A stretch of DNA of 64,000 nucleotides from Diorhabda sublineata (GCF_026230105.1 NC_079483.1:13881312-13945311), one strand, 5' to 3'. Shown: positions 34,260-46,736, numbered from the stretch's first letter. Numbers and translations: made by a program. The notes: generated by a model not told the origin, from the sequence alone.

Positions 34260-37200
34260 TGACTGATTATTTGAAATCGGGGTAAGGAACTATTGCCCGT
34301 CCTATATTTATTGATACACTTCTTTGTAGTTAGCTCGTACTTATTATTATTTTATGTCACTGTCAGGGGCTAGTTTTCTGTTCATTACAATTACATAAAT
34401 ATGAAAAAACTACTCAAACTAGAGCGCCTGGAAAAAAGTATAAATCCGGAAATGCTGCTAGCCTTTGGACTCACTGAAAACGAGTTTTCGAACATTTCTT
34501 GGAGGCTGCCAAAGTGAAAAACTCTGAAAACAAACTTCTGTTTATCAAGCATAAAAATAAAATATTTGTCAGTCATTCCTTATTTTCCAGAAAACAACAT
34601 TCTGTCGTCGATAGATCAATGTGTACAGATTTTAAATAAGTATGGATTGTAATTTACAAGCTGCATACTTTAAATACCAAAATGCGAACCGCCACTGTCA
34701 ACAGTCTAAGCCAAACTAAATATTTTATCTTATGCAAACAACAAGGCGACTTTTCTTTTAATAATTAGACTTCTTTTTAATATGAAAGAAGGTGTTAGTT
34801 CGCAATTTCAATTCCTTTCGGGGATCCTAAGAAACGTAACCAGTAAAACTCTTCAGAGCTTTAATCTTTTAGTTTATTTTAAATAAAGTGTGAATTTTTG
34901 AGAATTTTTTCTATTTATTATGTTCATATTAATAATTTTCATGTAGGTAAGTAATTTAATAAGTAGGTTCCTCAGTAAGTTATTACATATTTTTTTATTT
35001 TGATAAATCTTAGTTTTAGATTCTTTTAATAAAAAATCAACGTCAATTTTTAGCTATGTTTTTAAACTAATTTTCTATATAAGAAAAACAAATGAAAACG
35101 TCTAAGAAGCTAAAGAAAATCAATATTCGTTATATATTATAACAATATATTATTTTAATTTTTTTCCCAACGACTTAGCAAGTAATAATAAAATAACTGA
35201 ATATTATATATCTGTATTTATTTCTTATTTTGTTTTCCTACGCCAATGGGTTTATGTAATACAATTTTATGATATATCTGTCCATAATAGCCACTTCCGC
35301 TTTACCTTTCTCCAAAATTTTCCATTAGAATTTCTTGTATTTTGAATCATAAGAATCTGACATAAGTAATATTCTTTCTGTTTTTATACAGTTTCCAGTC
35401 ATTCAATATCAGATTCTATTGATCTTGGGGTTGAATAAAAATGTTAAACTTCATATTTTTTATTTTTTCTTCATCCTATATTGAATATGTCGAATCTTAA
35501 TAGTTGAATCAATTGGTTGGCTGTAAAAACGTTCTTCGACATGCTTTTGATTTTTATATCTATTAAGATAAGACTATTTCGGACACCGTCAAACATTTTT
35601 CTCTTTTTAACCATAAATTAAGCGCAGTCACTTAAAATTGTCCGCACTAAACTTACATTTCATTTTTTTAATCCTCCAAGAATTATCATGTTTATATAAA
35701 TAGTCAATCGCTTTCTTTTGTGACCAACTATTTATCTTTTTCCAGCAAATTCGTTATATTTCACTCGACGCCTTAATGCTCTGGCCTTGCAGTGTCTTTA
35801 TTCTCAAGGTTTTGAAATAGTCCTTATAATACTATTACTTTGTTTTAGATGTCCTTGAAACTATTAGTCCAGGGCCCCGTCAATCACAAAGTAAAGGGAT
35901 TCAATTGTTTACTAGCAGATTGGCAAATAATTCCTCATGCCTTCTTCTGACTGCTTTCACGGCAATTTTACCGTAACATATTTAAATTTTTGTATAGCAA
36001 ATCAGAAAGCTTCATTTGTAAGAATGTGGCAAATCAATCGAATTTTGTTATATTTAGTGTGAGATTATCATAATAAATGTCACCGAAATGTTTATCAAAT
36101 ATTGTCACAAAAAAATATTCCACATATTGTAGATTTGATCAGCCTATGTATTCATATTTCAGCTTTGTAGGATTTATTACAATTATAATTATCATGGCAA
36201 CACTGTTTCAGACAGCTGAGACCTTAGGTGATTGCTGTCATTCGATTCATACTATTGAAATCAGATGACAGCAGTGATCAGCTAACGAACGAATGTATGT
36301 GGAATACAAACGAACGAATTGTTTCTTATGAAGTGTTTAGTACGTATGTAGGGCGGGGAGATTTTATTTCGATACGTGCTTAATTTCGAGTATATGAAAA
36401 ACTTTTAGATACATTATTGTGAATACGCTTCAGTCAATTCAATTAATCATCTGGAAGTTTGTGTTAATGTAATGAAAGTGCATGTGAAAGTGGTATGTAC
36501 ATGTAGATTCTAAAATGTAAACAATACCCACTATATAGTCTCTACTTAGTATTGTTTTCAATATTCAGAAAATATTGAACATATTCTGATTATTATTATT
36601 TTAATGTATTCTATAACCAAGATATACGTGAACAGTGGAATGTGTAATCTTTTTGTTTACAAAATACATCTATGCCAATCAAATAACTAAGATGGAAGGA
36701 TGTTAGATGTGTAATAAAACAATGTATGTTCTCTAAAGGTATGACATTGTAACAATTTGATAGATTTTACTGCTACATAAATCATATAAAACAGTCTTTT
36801 TTATAAAAGTACTATATGATTAAAAAAACAGATGACCATTTAAGGAAATGAGTAGGTACTTTGTGTACAACAATATTTACTTGAAGAATTTTCACATTTT
36901 TTATCGTGTTGGCAACATCTAGTTACTCATTGTGTAATTGAAGACAATGAGAATTTGAAACAAATTGTGTATGTAACCCCTTGTCAACATTTAAAAATAC
37001 TTTTTTGTTGATGAAACATTTTTAATTAAGTATGTAGAATGATTCTGCTCAATATTCCACAATTAGGTACTTACATTCTCAACCCATTTTCCTGTATTAG
37101 GCCAATAAAAATTTCTTTTCTTCATAACACAATGATTTAGTATATTTAGTAGAATGTAACTAAAACAAATTGAATTAAATAAATACAGATTGCTATGACC

Positions 37201-38350
37201 TAGTAATATCTAAAATAATTGTCCCAACCAATTATTTTGTTATGAAATAATATCTACAATTTTTTTATTTTATGGTTCTAAATTTTTAATTTATACTTTT
37301 CTCATATTATTAATCAAAAGTGACTTCTAGATATGCCACATTCATAGTTTCGAAACTGTAGAAATTCATACATAGAACCACTTGATAGATTTCTGTGTCG
37401 TTAATTATTTTACCCTCTAATTGATTGTGATATTCTCTTTATATTTCAAGTTTTCTATGATTATTTCAATTTTCCCTTATATTATCTCTTTTAGTGTCTT
37501 CCTGTAATGTGATGACACCTTACTTAGAAGCCTAGATTGTCTTTGATAATATAATAAGAATATCATATCAATGTGACTTACCATAATGAACTACTATTTA
37601 ATTTAATAAAGAACTCAATAATAAAGCCAGTAACAAACTAATGTGAGACATTATCAATAGTTATCAAAATTTTTTAATAAAAGAAGAAACTAATTCAAAA
37701 TATTGTATGAGTCGATCCAGTGTGCAGCCTGAACTATTTTGCTGTGGATAGGATAGGATAGTTTCCATAATTAGAAATATATCATGGACATTTTTTGACT
37801 TTGCATTTATTTTTAATAAAGTTGATTTAAGAAAATTAATTTATTGCAAGTTATTGATTATTCTAAATATATTCTATAAATGATGCTCATTATTTTCAAA
37901 ACCAATAATTCTTCTGGTAATTCAATCTCATAATACACATTTTTTCTTGAAAGGTTTGTATAATGCAGAATAACTGTAAGTTCATAATTACTACTCTAAA
38001 TAACTAAACTGTTTTATTCTAGAGTGCCACCAGAATATAAGGGTAAGTTAATGGTTCAAATGATAATATATGTCTATCATCAATCTAAGTTTGAGATGTT
38101 TTCAGTTGCTTCAACATTTCTCTAAAGTAAATATTCCATATTTGGAGCTACTGATTATCCATCAGATTTATAGTATTTAATTAAATTATAACTAGAGCTA
38201 CCATCAGGAAATGAGTATTTAGAGAAAAACATGGAATATAGATTGAGTACAATTCTTCCAGTACCACTACTAATAGGATTTTTGAAACCATTTATTCTAA
38301 AAAATTCAAACTAATTTTGATTATTTACTGATATACTGAAAAAAGGTTGA
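34260..38350. other. Gene-poor AT-rich region
   Basis: No coding gene recognised. A segment around 36220-36490 is less AT-rich, carries GCTGTCAT/ATGACAGC inverted arms (36234-36272) and ends in a good donor (AAGTG|GTATGT, 36491), so it could be a 5' UTR exon. A short acceptor-donor pair (TTCTAG ... AAGG|GTAAGT, 38021-38046) could be another. Both are speculative. Confidence 0.3.
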
Positions 38351-38421
38351 ATTCCCCTTCCCCCCCCCCCGGAAAATGCCTAAATATTTATTTCGAGACA
38401 ATACAGACATTGTTGATATAA

Positions 38422-38525
38422 CAGCCACTTGCACTATAAGGTTAACAATGGTTTAAATTTTAACACTACCTTATGGCTACTTGCACAGTAAGTTTAACAA
38501 TGGTTCTAATTTTAACACTGGCTTT
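38422..38525. repeat. Tandem 50-bp repeat, Harbinger-terminus-like
   Basis: GCCACTTGCACTATAAGGTT with AACAATGGTTTAAATTTTAACACT and then GGCTACTTGCACAGTAAGTT with AACAATGGTTCTAATTTTAACACT lie directly side by side. The GGCTACTTGCAC...TTAACAATGGTT sequence resembles termini of Harbinger/MITE families in insects. A poly-C tract (38359-38370) lies upstream. Confidence 0.5.
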
Positions 38526-40469
38526 TCGGTTTTTTGAATTACACTGTGTGTTAACTGAGTTTAAAGTCTTTAAACCACCACAATTAGGGGGGTTTAGTTA
38601 AACAGTTTCTAACCTATAATTCAGGTAATTTTGTAATGAAAAACACAGCGGAAACAAGAATTATCACTATAGGTATTACACAATATTATTGTCTCTGCTC
38701 TCATAAGTAACAAGACATTTTTTTGGTTTACTGTGCTTGAAGAATTCCAAAAATGGCAGCAGTAAAAGTTGCAGATGCATATATGAAGATGATCTTGATT
38801 TTGTGGAGATTGTAGATATGGGAGTTCCCAGGAAAGTGTATAATATGCTCTTATCATGTGATCTTTCTTTTTCCTCAATGGTTTTTACAGGCAACAACTC
38901 TATTATTGGTGGTTATTACTTCTTGTTCTTTAACTGTTGCAGCATTTTTCATTTAAATGAATAATAATAAAAATTAATTTATCCTGAATGCTGTATGAGG
39001 TTGATGGAAGACTGAAAATAGAACAAAATTGTAATTAATTCACATTAAAAATTTACACACTCAACTGGCGTGTTTAAAAAATTAATTAACACTTGTTGAG
39101 TATTGTTTTGGCATTTTTATACTATTTGAATTTTAAAAAACTATTATATTAATTATGTAATAATTAAAAAATATATATTACAACCCTTGCAATCTAGTTT
39201 TTTATTTGGGTAATATGTTTAGTTATTTATTTCTCTTTTTTATTGGTTAGATTTTATTACCAATAAAAATTTTCAATATGCTTGATAAAATGATTAAAAT
39301 ATTCGGCTTGCACATTTCTAAATATTCAAATCTTCAATTTCTACAAACACAAAGTATATGAATAAATTAATAAAAAATTAAAACCATTTTTTTCATGATT
39401 ACTTTTCGGTTCTTTTTATGAGAAGTGATGGGTTATGGTCCCGTTCTTCTTGAAATGTTTAACATCATCTTGTTAATGAATTAAAATTTTCAAAGGCTCA
39501 TCTATTCTTAAATCTTCTTTTTCGGTACATTATCATACCCTGTTCGACACTCTAGATCACAAATTTTGGTGCAACAACCCATCTTAATTATTTATTTGTC
39601 ATCCTTAATATCTTCTGATGTGTTCTGAATTTCCATAGTAACTTTCCTGTGGTAAGTTTTGCTATTTGGTTTTTCAGTATCAATAATCTCCATCCACATC
39701 TTTCCCTCTATAGTTTCTTCCAGTACATTTAACAACATAACATATTAAATTATGTTTTTGATTTGTATCTGATGTAATGAGCTAAATACCTAAAATTACG
39801 TTTTCCACTTAATGTATCATACTTTACAAGCTCATTCATATTTTCTTTTGCCATATTGGTATTGATCCCTGTGATTTTGTGTGTCCACGTTCCTCTGTAT
39901 ATTCCAATTCTTAATAGTATGCCACGTACCAAGTAATCTTCTGGGTTTTTCTTCTTCAATCATAATCTTGGTCAATGCATTGTAGTAGTAAAGTTTCCGC
40001 CTTCATTGATCTTTTTAGTCTAATATGAAGAACCCTCACTCCTTAATTCGTTGTTATGTTCCAAATGTGTTTCATTAATTGTCATTTTAACTGACCCTAA
40101 TTATTAATTAGGTATAAAATAATAAACAAAAATATATTTCTTCAATATTTCACCAATTTGTATTTGCCATTTGCATCAACTCTAACAATAAACCGAGAAG
40201 GGCATTCCCCATATATATGAATACTGCCTGCAACTTTCGCATTTCATTTTTGAGCAGTTCTCGTATATTCTAAAAGAATGAAAACAAACTCGTGTGACAT
40301 GATGACAAATACCTTTATAATTACTTCGATTATGTATTTTAAGATATTTTCATTTTCAATAAGTATTTTGTTTTTCTTTTGACATGCATATTCTACTTCT
40401 CTATTTTGCTGGTGATTTCGAATTCTTCAAAGTACTTAAAATTAAAAACAGATTGTTGTACCGTTCATC

Positions 40470-40941
40470 ATCACCCAAAAAAATGAAGTTTAAGGACAAT
40501 TTCCGCCCCTTTTGGGACAGAAAAGGAGTATTGCTAGTGGAGTTTCGGCTTCGTAATGAGACAATCAATGCAGCGTCTTATTGTGAGACATTTAACAATC
40601 TGCGTCGTGCAATCCAGAACAAAAGACGTGGCAAGTTGAGTAAGGGTATCGTTTTGCTGCATGTGGCTAATCGGACCAAAGATCTCATCAAATATTTTCA
40701 ATGGGCAACTCTATATCATCCTCCCTACAGCTCTGATCTGGCGCCCAGCGACTACCATTTGCTCCTGCACTTGAAGAAACACCTGGGCGGTCAGCGTCTT
40801 CAAGACGATAACGAAATCAAAATAGTTGTGATACAGTGGATAACAAGTCAGACGGCAGAATTTTATGAAGAGAGTATTCAAAAACTGGTGCCACGTTATG
40901 ACAAGTGCCTCAATATTCACGGAAGTTATGTAGAAAAGTAG
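40470..40941 (+). mobile_element. mariner transposase C-terminal two thirds, open but missing the DNARP motif (family 2, copy 1)
   Basis: One open frame ending at 40941 reads FWDRKGVLLVEF, NAASYCETFNNLRRAIQNKR, LSKGIVLLHVANRTKDLIKY, PPYSSDLAPSDYHLLLHLKK and FYEESIQKLVPRYDKCLNIH. It is typical of mariner (DD34D). The second Asp lies in the DNARPH motif, which is deleted here (LLH runs straight into VANRTKD), so the protein cannot be active although the frame stays open. The 86-aa antisense ORF is a shadow. Confidence 0.85.
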
Positions 40942-41850
40942 ATGAAGAACAGATGAATTGGTATTCAACACTGCTTATATATCGTAGATTGGCGCCGCCT
41001 GCCCTGTTTTACGTGCTTCACGTGTATTTGCATCATCAAACCGAATAAATCTTTATATCTTATTGATGCCCCAATGTATAAGAAGTTGACTTATACGTAT
41101 CTGTAGAATGATATATATATAGCATGATATTTGAAATACTTGCACCTGGCATTATGCGTAGAACTCTTGACTAGTTAGATTTTCCCACGACAGATGCTTT
41201 TTATAAAATTTTTTCCCGTGTATGAGACACAATTGCCTTTTGTTAATACAATTCTTTCCATTAGTTTAACAATGAAAGTTTCATCCATTTGCATTGTACT
41301 TTTATGTGCTCTAGATATTTACTAAGAAATAATTCAAATCCTAGTTTAACGTTCAGTTAATGTTTAAGTCCAGAGTTATCTGTAATAGTTGTCGTAGGTT
41401 GTGATGTTAACCACAGGTTGGAACTCTTTATTTCGATTTATCATCATGCTAGTCTGACTAACCTCACTATCTCGATTTGGCACTATACACCGAAACATAT
41501 AAAGATAAGACATAGTTATAAATTATTTTTGAATACAAAAATACAGCGTGTTTTTAAATTCATGTGAAAAGGTGGTGATTGAGATTAAGTTTATTTTTTT
41601 TTTGTAAAATTTCAGTAATGCTAGAAATTTGATATTCTGGGCACTCGCAAAGGACTAACCACGGGTATTTTTTCAATTTTTCTGTTACATTATCCGCTTT
41701 TTTTTAAGGTAGAGTTTTATGAAATGAAATAATAATATTTATTCAAATTGTAGTAGGCTGATGTTGATAGTTACAAATCGGGATCCACTTGTGAGTTTGC
41801 ACGTTGTTATTTTTGCATTATTTATGTATTGTAGCATGTATACAATTGCT

Positions 41851-42340
41851 GAAATGGCCGACATGCATTTTGTGTATGGTATGGCAAATGGTAATTCTCG
41901 ATAAGCTAGAAGTCTTTATGCTGAAAAATATCCGCAACGAATAACGCCTTATCATTTCCGTATTTGCACGTATTCACAATCGCTTATCCGAAACTGGAAT
42001 GTTAAAAAGAATTTCAACCAACACTGGTCGTTTCCGGATAGCAATTTTAAATGAAATGGGTGTACACCCGAAACGAAGCACTAGAAAAATTGCAAAAAAT
42101 CTAATCTCCAACATAACAACGATCTCAAGCAGTGCTTGAAACTGTGCAAATAGTATTTTAATCGATTAGAAACGACGAATGTACTAAATGACTAATGATT
42201 TGGCAGTCTCAGTCGACCGACCTCAACCCAATCGAGTTCTTGTGGGACAAATTAGACAGGGACGTTAAAAAGTCGTGTCCTACTTCCACTTCACAACTTT
42301 TGAATATCCTGAAAAACCAATAGAGCCAAATAGTTTAGTC
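41851..42340 (+). mobile_element. DUF4817-type transposase relic with Tc1-like C-terminal block
   Basis: Plus-strand frames give EMADMHFVYGMANGNSR, ARSLYAEKYPQRITPYHF, RIHNRLSETGMLKRISTNTG (the DUF4817 HTH of insect transposases: MHxxYGxAxGNAxEAxRLYxExYPxRxxP) and RSTRKIAKNLISN. After a gap: WQSQSTDLNPIEFLWDKLDR and DVKKSCPTSTSQLLNIL (third catalytic region, SPDLNPIExLWDxLxR). The middle with the first two acidic residues is lost. Confidence 0.7.
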
Positions 42341-42392
42341 TAAATTGGTACAGAGAATGTATTAATTACTAGTTCTAGTTACGTTATGTCCT

Positions 42393-42545
42393 CTATTAAG
42401 TTGGAATTTCTGGAACCGTTGGTGATATTTATACTGAACACACTGTTTACATTACCACTACACCAACACTCACAATTACACTGTCTGACGTGCGTTTTGA
42501 TAACCAAGTTATCGTCTTCAGACCCTGAAGGTAAACAGTTTACTA
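42393..42545 (-). repeat. Penelope-like/hammerhead repeat, copy B
   Basis: Minus strand: CTTCAGGGTCTGAAGACG, a GATAAC-TTG-GTTATC stem (exact 6-bp arms), AAAACGCACGTC, AGACAGTGTAATTGTGAGTG, TTGGTGTAGTGGTAATGT, then the TTCCAGAAATTCCAACTTAA end. Best stem II of the three copies, but the GAAA box reads CAAA. It sits directly after the Tc1/DUF4817-like relic, as copy A sits inside a Tc1-like relic. Confidence 0.6.
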
Positions 42546-42967
42546 GGAGTGTTAAATATGTAATGCCATCTACGAATGTTAACTGTTATCTTTTAATTAA
42601 CTCCACCAACTTTCATATACCTTTTATCCTATTTATAATACATGTTATATGATACTGGTTTTCAATTAGTTACACAAAGTAGACAATCGAGGTTGAAAAT
42701 ACTCAACAATTCTATATTCTGTAGTTTTCCTAAAATTTACATATTGTTTAGAAACAAATTGTGAATGAATTTAATCTAATACACAATACAATTAAGGTCA
42801 ATACAAGAGTTCGACCTTTTTGAAATAAACTCTAAAATATGTTTACAGACTAAAAAGTGAAAAGTAAATTTTAATGTACGAAGCATCCAATGCTTTTGAA
42901 TCAGTGATTTTCTGGTCGGTCTTTTTCTTATACGAGTATTAAGAAATATATTCTACTTTTCATTTTA

Positions 42968-43300
42968 ATTATATACACCCCGCAAAAATTATCGCATTAC
43001 TCATTATTTTTTAAATATTTTAAATGTGTTGCCTGTTTTTCGAATTCCATTATTATTACGAATTAAAACACGAATAGAAACGCTTTTTGCAACATTTATT
43101 TTATATCAGTTTAATCTACAGAGGACAAAAAGTTTGATTTACCAATACATAGAAAATATCAAAAAAATTGTACATCTATACAAAAAAATGAACGGTGCAT
43201 AAACTAAACCCAGCCAATGAATTTCTAATAGCGTGTGTTGCCTCTCCTCGCTCTAATTACAGCTTCTAAACAAGTTCTGGATGTTGCATAGATAGATAAA
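42968..43300 (-). mobile_element. Tc1-like transposon 3' end
   Basis: Near 43290-43220 the minus strand reads SRTCLEAVIRARRGNTRY and a stop, matching the closing motif of Tc1 transposases (RRCQAVIxARGGHTRY). About 230 bp of non-coding DNA follow to TACACCCCGCAAAAATTATC at 42973-42992, which may be the terminal repeat. Confidence 0.5.
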
Positions 43301-43466
43301 TACTTCCATACTTACGAAGCTAATATAGGCATATTAATAAAAAGCGGATTATTAAAGTATATGAAGTGATTGAAGACCCATAAGGAATGTTGATAAGTTA
43401 TAGTAGCTATCAAAAGCTCATTTGTGAAATCAGAAACTTGTAATCTATATAAGAAAAAAAGTAAAT

Positions 43467-43850
43467 TTGGATTATTATTTCCTCTGTTACTCAGAGTCTA
43501 GAAAAAGCATCAAAGACCTTATACAAAGTAAGTGGTGTGCTATTTTTATCACGCTTTTTATAGCTTCGATGTATGTATGTGTCTATCTATGTTACGGAAT
43601 CTTAGAACTAGATTTTCCCCGCTTTAAAACGTCGGATTACTTTGAAATTTCGCACACTTATCAAGATAAAAATACAATAATTCTATTAATTCGTCCTACT
43701 ATCTTTGTCAAAAACACCAGGTTTGTATCTAATCAAAATTCATTATCGCAAGATGAAGACAAATTAATAAAAAAAATTCGATTGGATATTGTCATGCTGA
43801 GTTGGACATGGACTGTTGTTTCTATTCCAAGGGCCGATTTCTTAAAATGA
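43467..43850 (+). CDS. Unrecognised 127-aa ORF with one membrane segment
   Basis: A single open frame from ATG 43467. Residues about 23-45 are hydrophobic (WCAIFITLFIASMYVCVYLC) and flanked by a Lys before and acidic residues after, a type II membrane-protein pattern. The rest is a mixed-composition soluble-looking segment (FEISHTYQDKNTIILLIRPT). It resembles no family I know. No splice context is obvious, and in a region this AT-rich an ORF of this length may be chance or a piece of an unknown element. A TATA-like TATATATAAG occurs downstream at 43960. Confidence 0.25.
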   Translation: MDYYFLCYSESRKSIKDLIQSKWCAIFITLFIASMYVCVYLCYGILELDFPRFKTSDYFEISHTYQDKNTIILLIRPTIFVKNTRFVSNQNSLSQDEDKLIKKIRLDIVMLSWTWTVVSIPRADFLK

Positions 43851-45403
43851 TAAGGACAGTATTTAGTTTATAATTTGTTTATTGATCTATGTTTCTAACG
43901 AACTACGACTGGTTACATACTCTCGTATTTACGACTACCCTGATTTAGTGAGATCCCCTCCTATATATAAGGGTGGGAGATCCAATCCCCACTTGTTATA
44001 TATTACAAGAATTACTACACGGACTAGAGTTACAAGCCTATACTGTTGATTGATATGTTTCTCTGCTGTTTGTTGGTGGAAAAGATTAGATAGTAGCACT
44101 TAGCTGCTTAAAGTCCTTAGACGGTATACAAATAGGAGCTAAAAATTCCTAAAAATTAATTTGTTAGATGAAACGATTAGATTGCAACATAATTCATGAG
44201 AAAACACAATAAAAAACACTAGTTTACACTCTTTATTTCCTCCCCAAATATCTCATTTCGAAATTAATTGAAGTGTCGAGTAGAAAATGCAAACAAAGCT
44301 CTGATCTGTTTTGTTATCTTCGTGAATAGTTCATCGTAGATTTTTAAAAAGTGCACATCCTTTTTATTTTGGATTTCCTATGGGAATCAAGATAAAAAGT
44401 GTTTTACTAACATGGTCAGCTAGATATAACGCATACATTAGTTCACCAATGTTATGGAGAGAACCTAGCAATCATGGAAATGTCACTTTTATGTCAGGAA
44501 GACATTGGGGGCCTACAAGGCAAGTATTGTATATATGCGGATACTCTGTCCAGTACTAAATTAATTTTACATTCAAAATATCTTCATGCAATTTGCTGTG
44601 GTAATTCCAGTGAAATATATTGAAAGATTATAATGAAAGTTACTTTGAAGTAAAATCCTTTGTAATAAATCGGACGATTCATCTGTTCATGAAAGTACTC
44701 CACATTTAATTAAACTGAATTAAATGATGATTTAAAATTATCAAGATCAAAAGCAGAACTCGATTACAAGAGTGGAATTTGTTAATACGTAAGTTATCTT
44801 GATCAGAAACTAAAGTGAGGTTTACACGAATTTTTGAAAATAGAAGGGGAATACTTTCATTGTACTGATATCTCTGGGCTTTTGAAGCAGTGAAGCAGAA
44901 CTATAATAAAACAGTGTGACGCTTATCAATTGATTTTTCGACGTACAGTTTGAGAGCTCTTTTGTTCTTCAATGGAAATGAGAAAACGTTTAAGTCAATA
45001 GGGCACGCGATAAATTGTTAAGAGAGCTGTGAATTAATGTATGTTAATGAAATTAATAAAGTATGAAAAACATCAATGAAAGGGGTGTAGTGACCTCAAA
45101 TTCGTCAGTGTCCTATTTGTGTTATAAGGTGGTTTTGCCAAATACTTACTATTGGTTCCTTTGTTTGTGATTCAGAACATTATTTTATGTATATTCCGGG
45201 AAAAATGAACATCAAATATAAGGTAGATCAAAAAAAACATTCTACTCCGGTATTTGAAAAGTTATGAAAGATCCTCACTATGAAAGTATTCTATCTGCCA
45301 ATCGAAAATATGCTTAAAAGTCATTCAAAAAGGTTGTCGAAGAGGTTTTGGAAAATAAAAAAGTGAAGATTATGAAGATGTTGTGTTTGAACTTTTCTCT
45401 TGA

Positions 45404-45780
45404 CTACGAGGGTTGCTACTTAAGTTTTCAGATGAACAAATAGAAACAAATAGTTATAATTGGATATGGCTTTATTGTTTGCCAAAATATTCTCCAACAA
45501 TATCAATAGACTTAGCATGCATTTAAACCAATTGTCAAAGCATTTTTCCCATTCCGATTGACGTACCTACCTCCAAAACATGTAATTTCAGCGCATGAAC
45601 CGCTTCTTCAGATGTATAAAAACGTTGATACCGCAATTAATTATTCATTTGCGGGAATGAGAAGAAACCATTGGGTCCCAAATAGGGACTGTTCGGTGGA
45701 GGACACATCAATTCGATGTTTTAACTATTGAAAAACGTTTTTGTTCGAAAGGATGTGAACTAGCATTGTCGTGGTGAGAA
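45404..45780 (-). mobile_element. mariner-like transposase C-terminus with terminal repeat (family 1, copy 2)
   Basis: Minus strand: SHHDNASSH near 45780, FVWDP-like PPxxPxL region broken, SEEAVHALKLHVLEV-like block and SEWEKCFDNWFKCM, then the terminus TACGAGGGTTGCTACTTAAG (45407-45426 on plus). The same family as 12830-13167, with matching terminal repeat and the same truncation at the HDNA motif. It lies head-to-head with a different mariner at 45781. Confidence 0.7.
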
Positions 45781-46120
45781 ATGTTTCGTCTTCTGCCTTC
45801 TATGTTGGTGACGACAAGTCCAGTTTTGATGCATGACAATGCCCGTCCACATGTGGCTAATCGGACCAAAGATCTCATCAAATCTTTTCAATTGGAAACT
45901 CCAGATCATCCTGATCTGGCGCCCAGCGACTACCATTTGTTCCTGCACTTGAAGAAACACCTGGGCGGTCAGCGTCTTCAAGACTATAACGAAAACAAAA
46001 CAGTTGTGATACAGTAGTTAACAAGTCAGGCGGCAGAATTTTATGAGGAGGGTATTCAAAAACTGGTGCCACGTTATGACAAGTGCCTCAATATTCACGG
46101 AAATTATCTAGAAAAGTAGA
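45781..46120 (+). mobile_element. mariner transposase C-terminal third (family 2, copy 2)
   Basis: Reads LMHDNARPHVANRTKDLIKS, DLAPSDYHLFLHLKKHLGGQ, a stop (VIQ*LTSQ), then FYEEGIQKLVPRYDKCLNIH to a stop near 46120. It keeps the DNARPH motif that copy 1 (40470-40941) has lost; otherwise the two are nearly identical. 5'-truncated at the second catalytic Asp. Confidence 0.85.
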
Positions 46121-46256
46121 TTAGGGTACAGGCTTTCATGTAAAAATAAAATTATTGCGATACCTTTGCACTTCTTTTTTTAATTCCAAAACGGTACTTA
46201 AAAAATATGCCTCGTAGTTCACCAAACTAAAAAGTCAAATATGTTGATACAAGAAT

Positions 46257-46430
46257 TAAATGACTGGCGAGAAAATTAATGTCACTGTTCTAAATGCGTG
46301 GGATGCTTTGTACGACATTTGTCTTCTAAAATTAATTCCGCATTTCGGAATAATCTAGTAAAACACTATAGCGATTAATATTGAGCACCCCCACGTTTTA
46401 GAACAGTGACATTTATTTTCTCGTCATTTA
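46257..46430. mobile_element. MITE with about 40-bp inverted repeats
   Basis: Arm 1 (46257-46301) contains TAAATGAC, GCGAGAAAATTAATGTCACT and GTTCTAAATGCGTGGG. Arm 2 (46389-46430) is its reverse complement with a few differences (CCACGTTTTAGAACAGTGAC, ATTTATTTTCTCGTCATTTA). The interior is 87 bp. No coding capacity. Superfamily not assigned. Confidence 0.8.
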
Positions 46431-46559
46431 TTTTATTCTTACAAACATCCGCAGTAAAATTTCTAGCCTTTGATATATATTATATATATTTCTGCGAGAG
46501 AGTCTGCGTGGCTTGGTGAGATTAATTTAATTCATAAATTTCTTTAAATAAATAAAAAA

Positions 46560-46736
46560 TGGCGTTCTTTAGACCATGGGCAAATAAAGACAATGAAATT
46601 GCACAGTGTAGTGAGAATAAAGACAGGTATGAATTTAATAATAAAGATTTAGATATACAAACACAGCAAGTTATTGACAATATTCAACAATCTGATAATG
46701 CAATCATAATAAGAATTGCGGAATTAACTAACTAAC
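46560..46736 (+). CDS. Small ORF of unknown function (58 aa)
   Basis: ATGGCGTTCTTTAGACCATG at 46560 opens MAFFRPWANKDNEIAQCSEN, a Gln/Asn-rich acidic peptide ending IIIRIAELTN. A leader with a good Kozak-like A at -3 (AAAATGG) precedes it. It follows the MITE directly and may belong to an unknown mobile element. No family recognised. Confidence 0.25.

Noticed and set aside
39750..39959. 69-aa minus ORF with RGTWTHKITGI
   Set aside because: Faint likeness to the LINE endonuclease motif xGTWxSPDG, too short and unsupported by neighbours.
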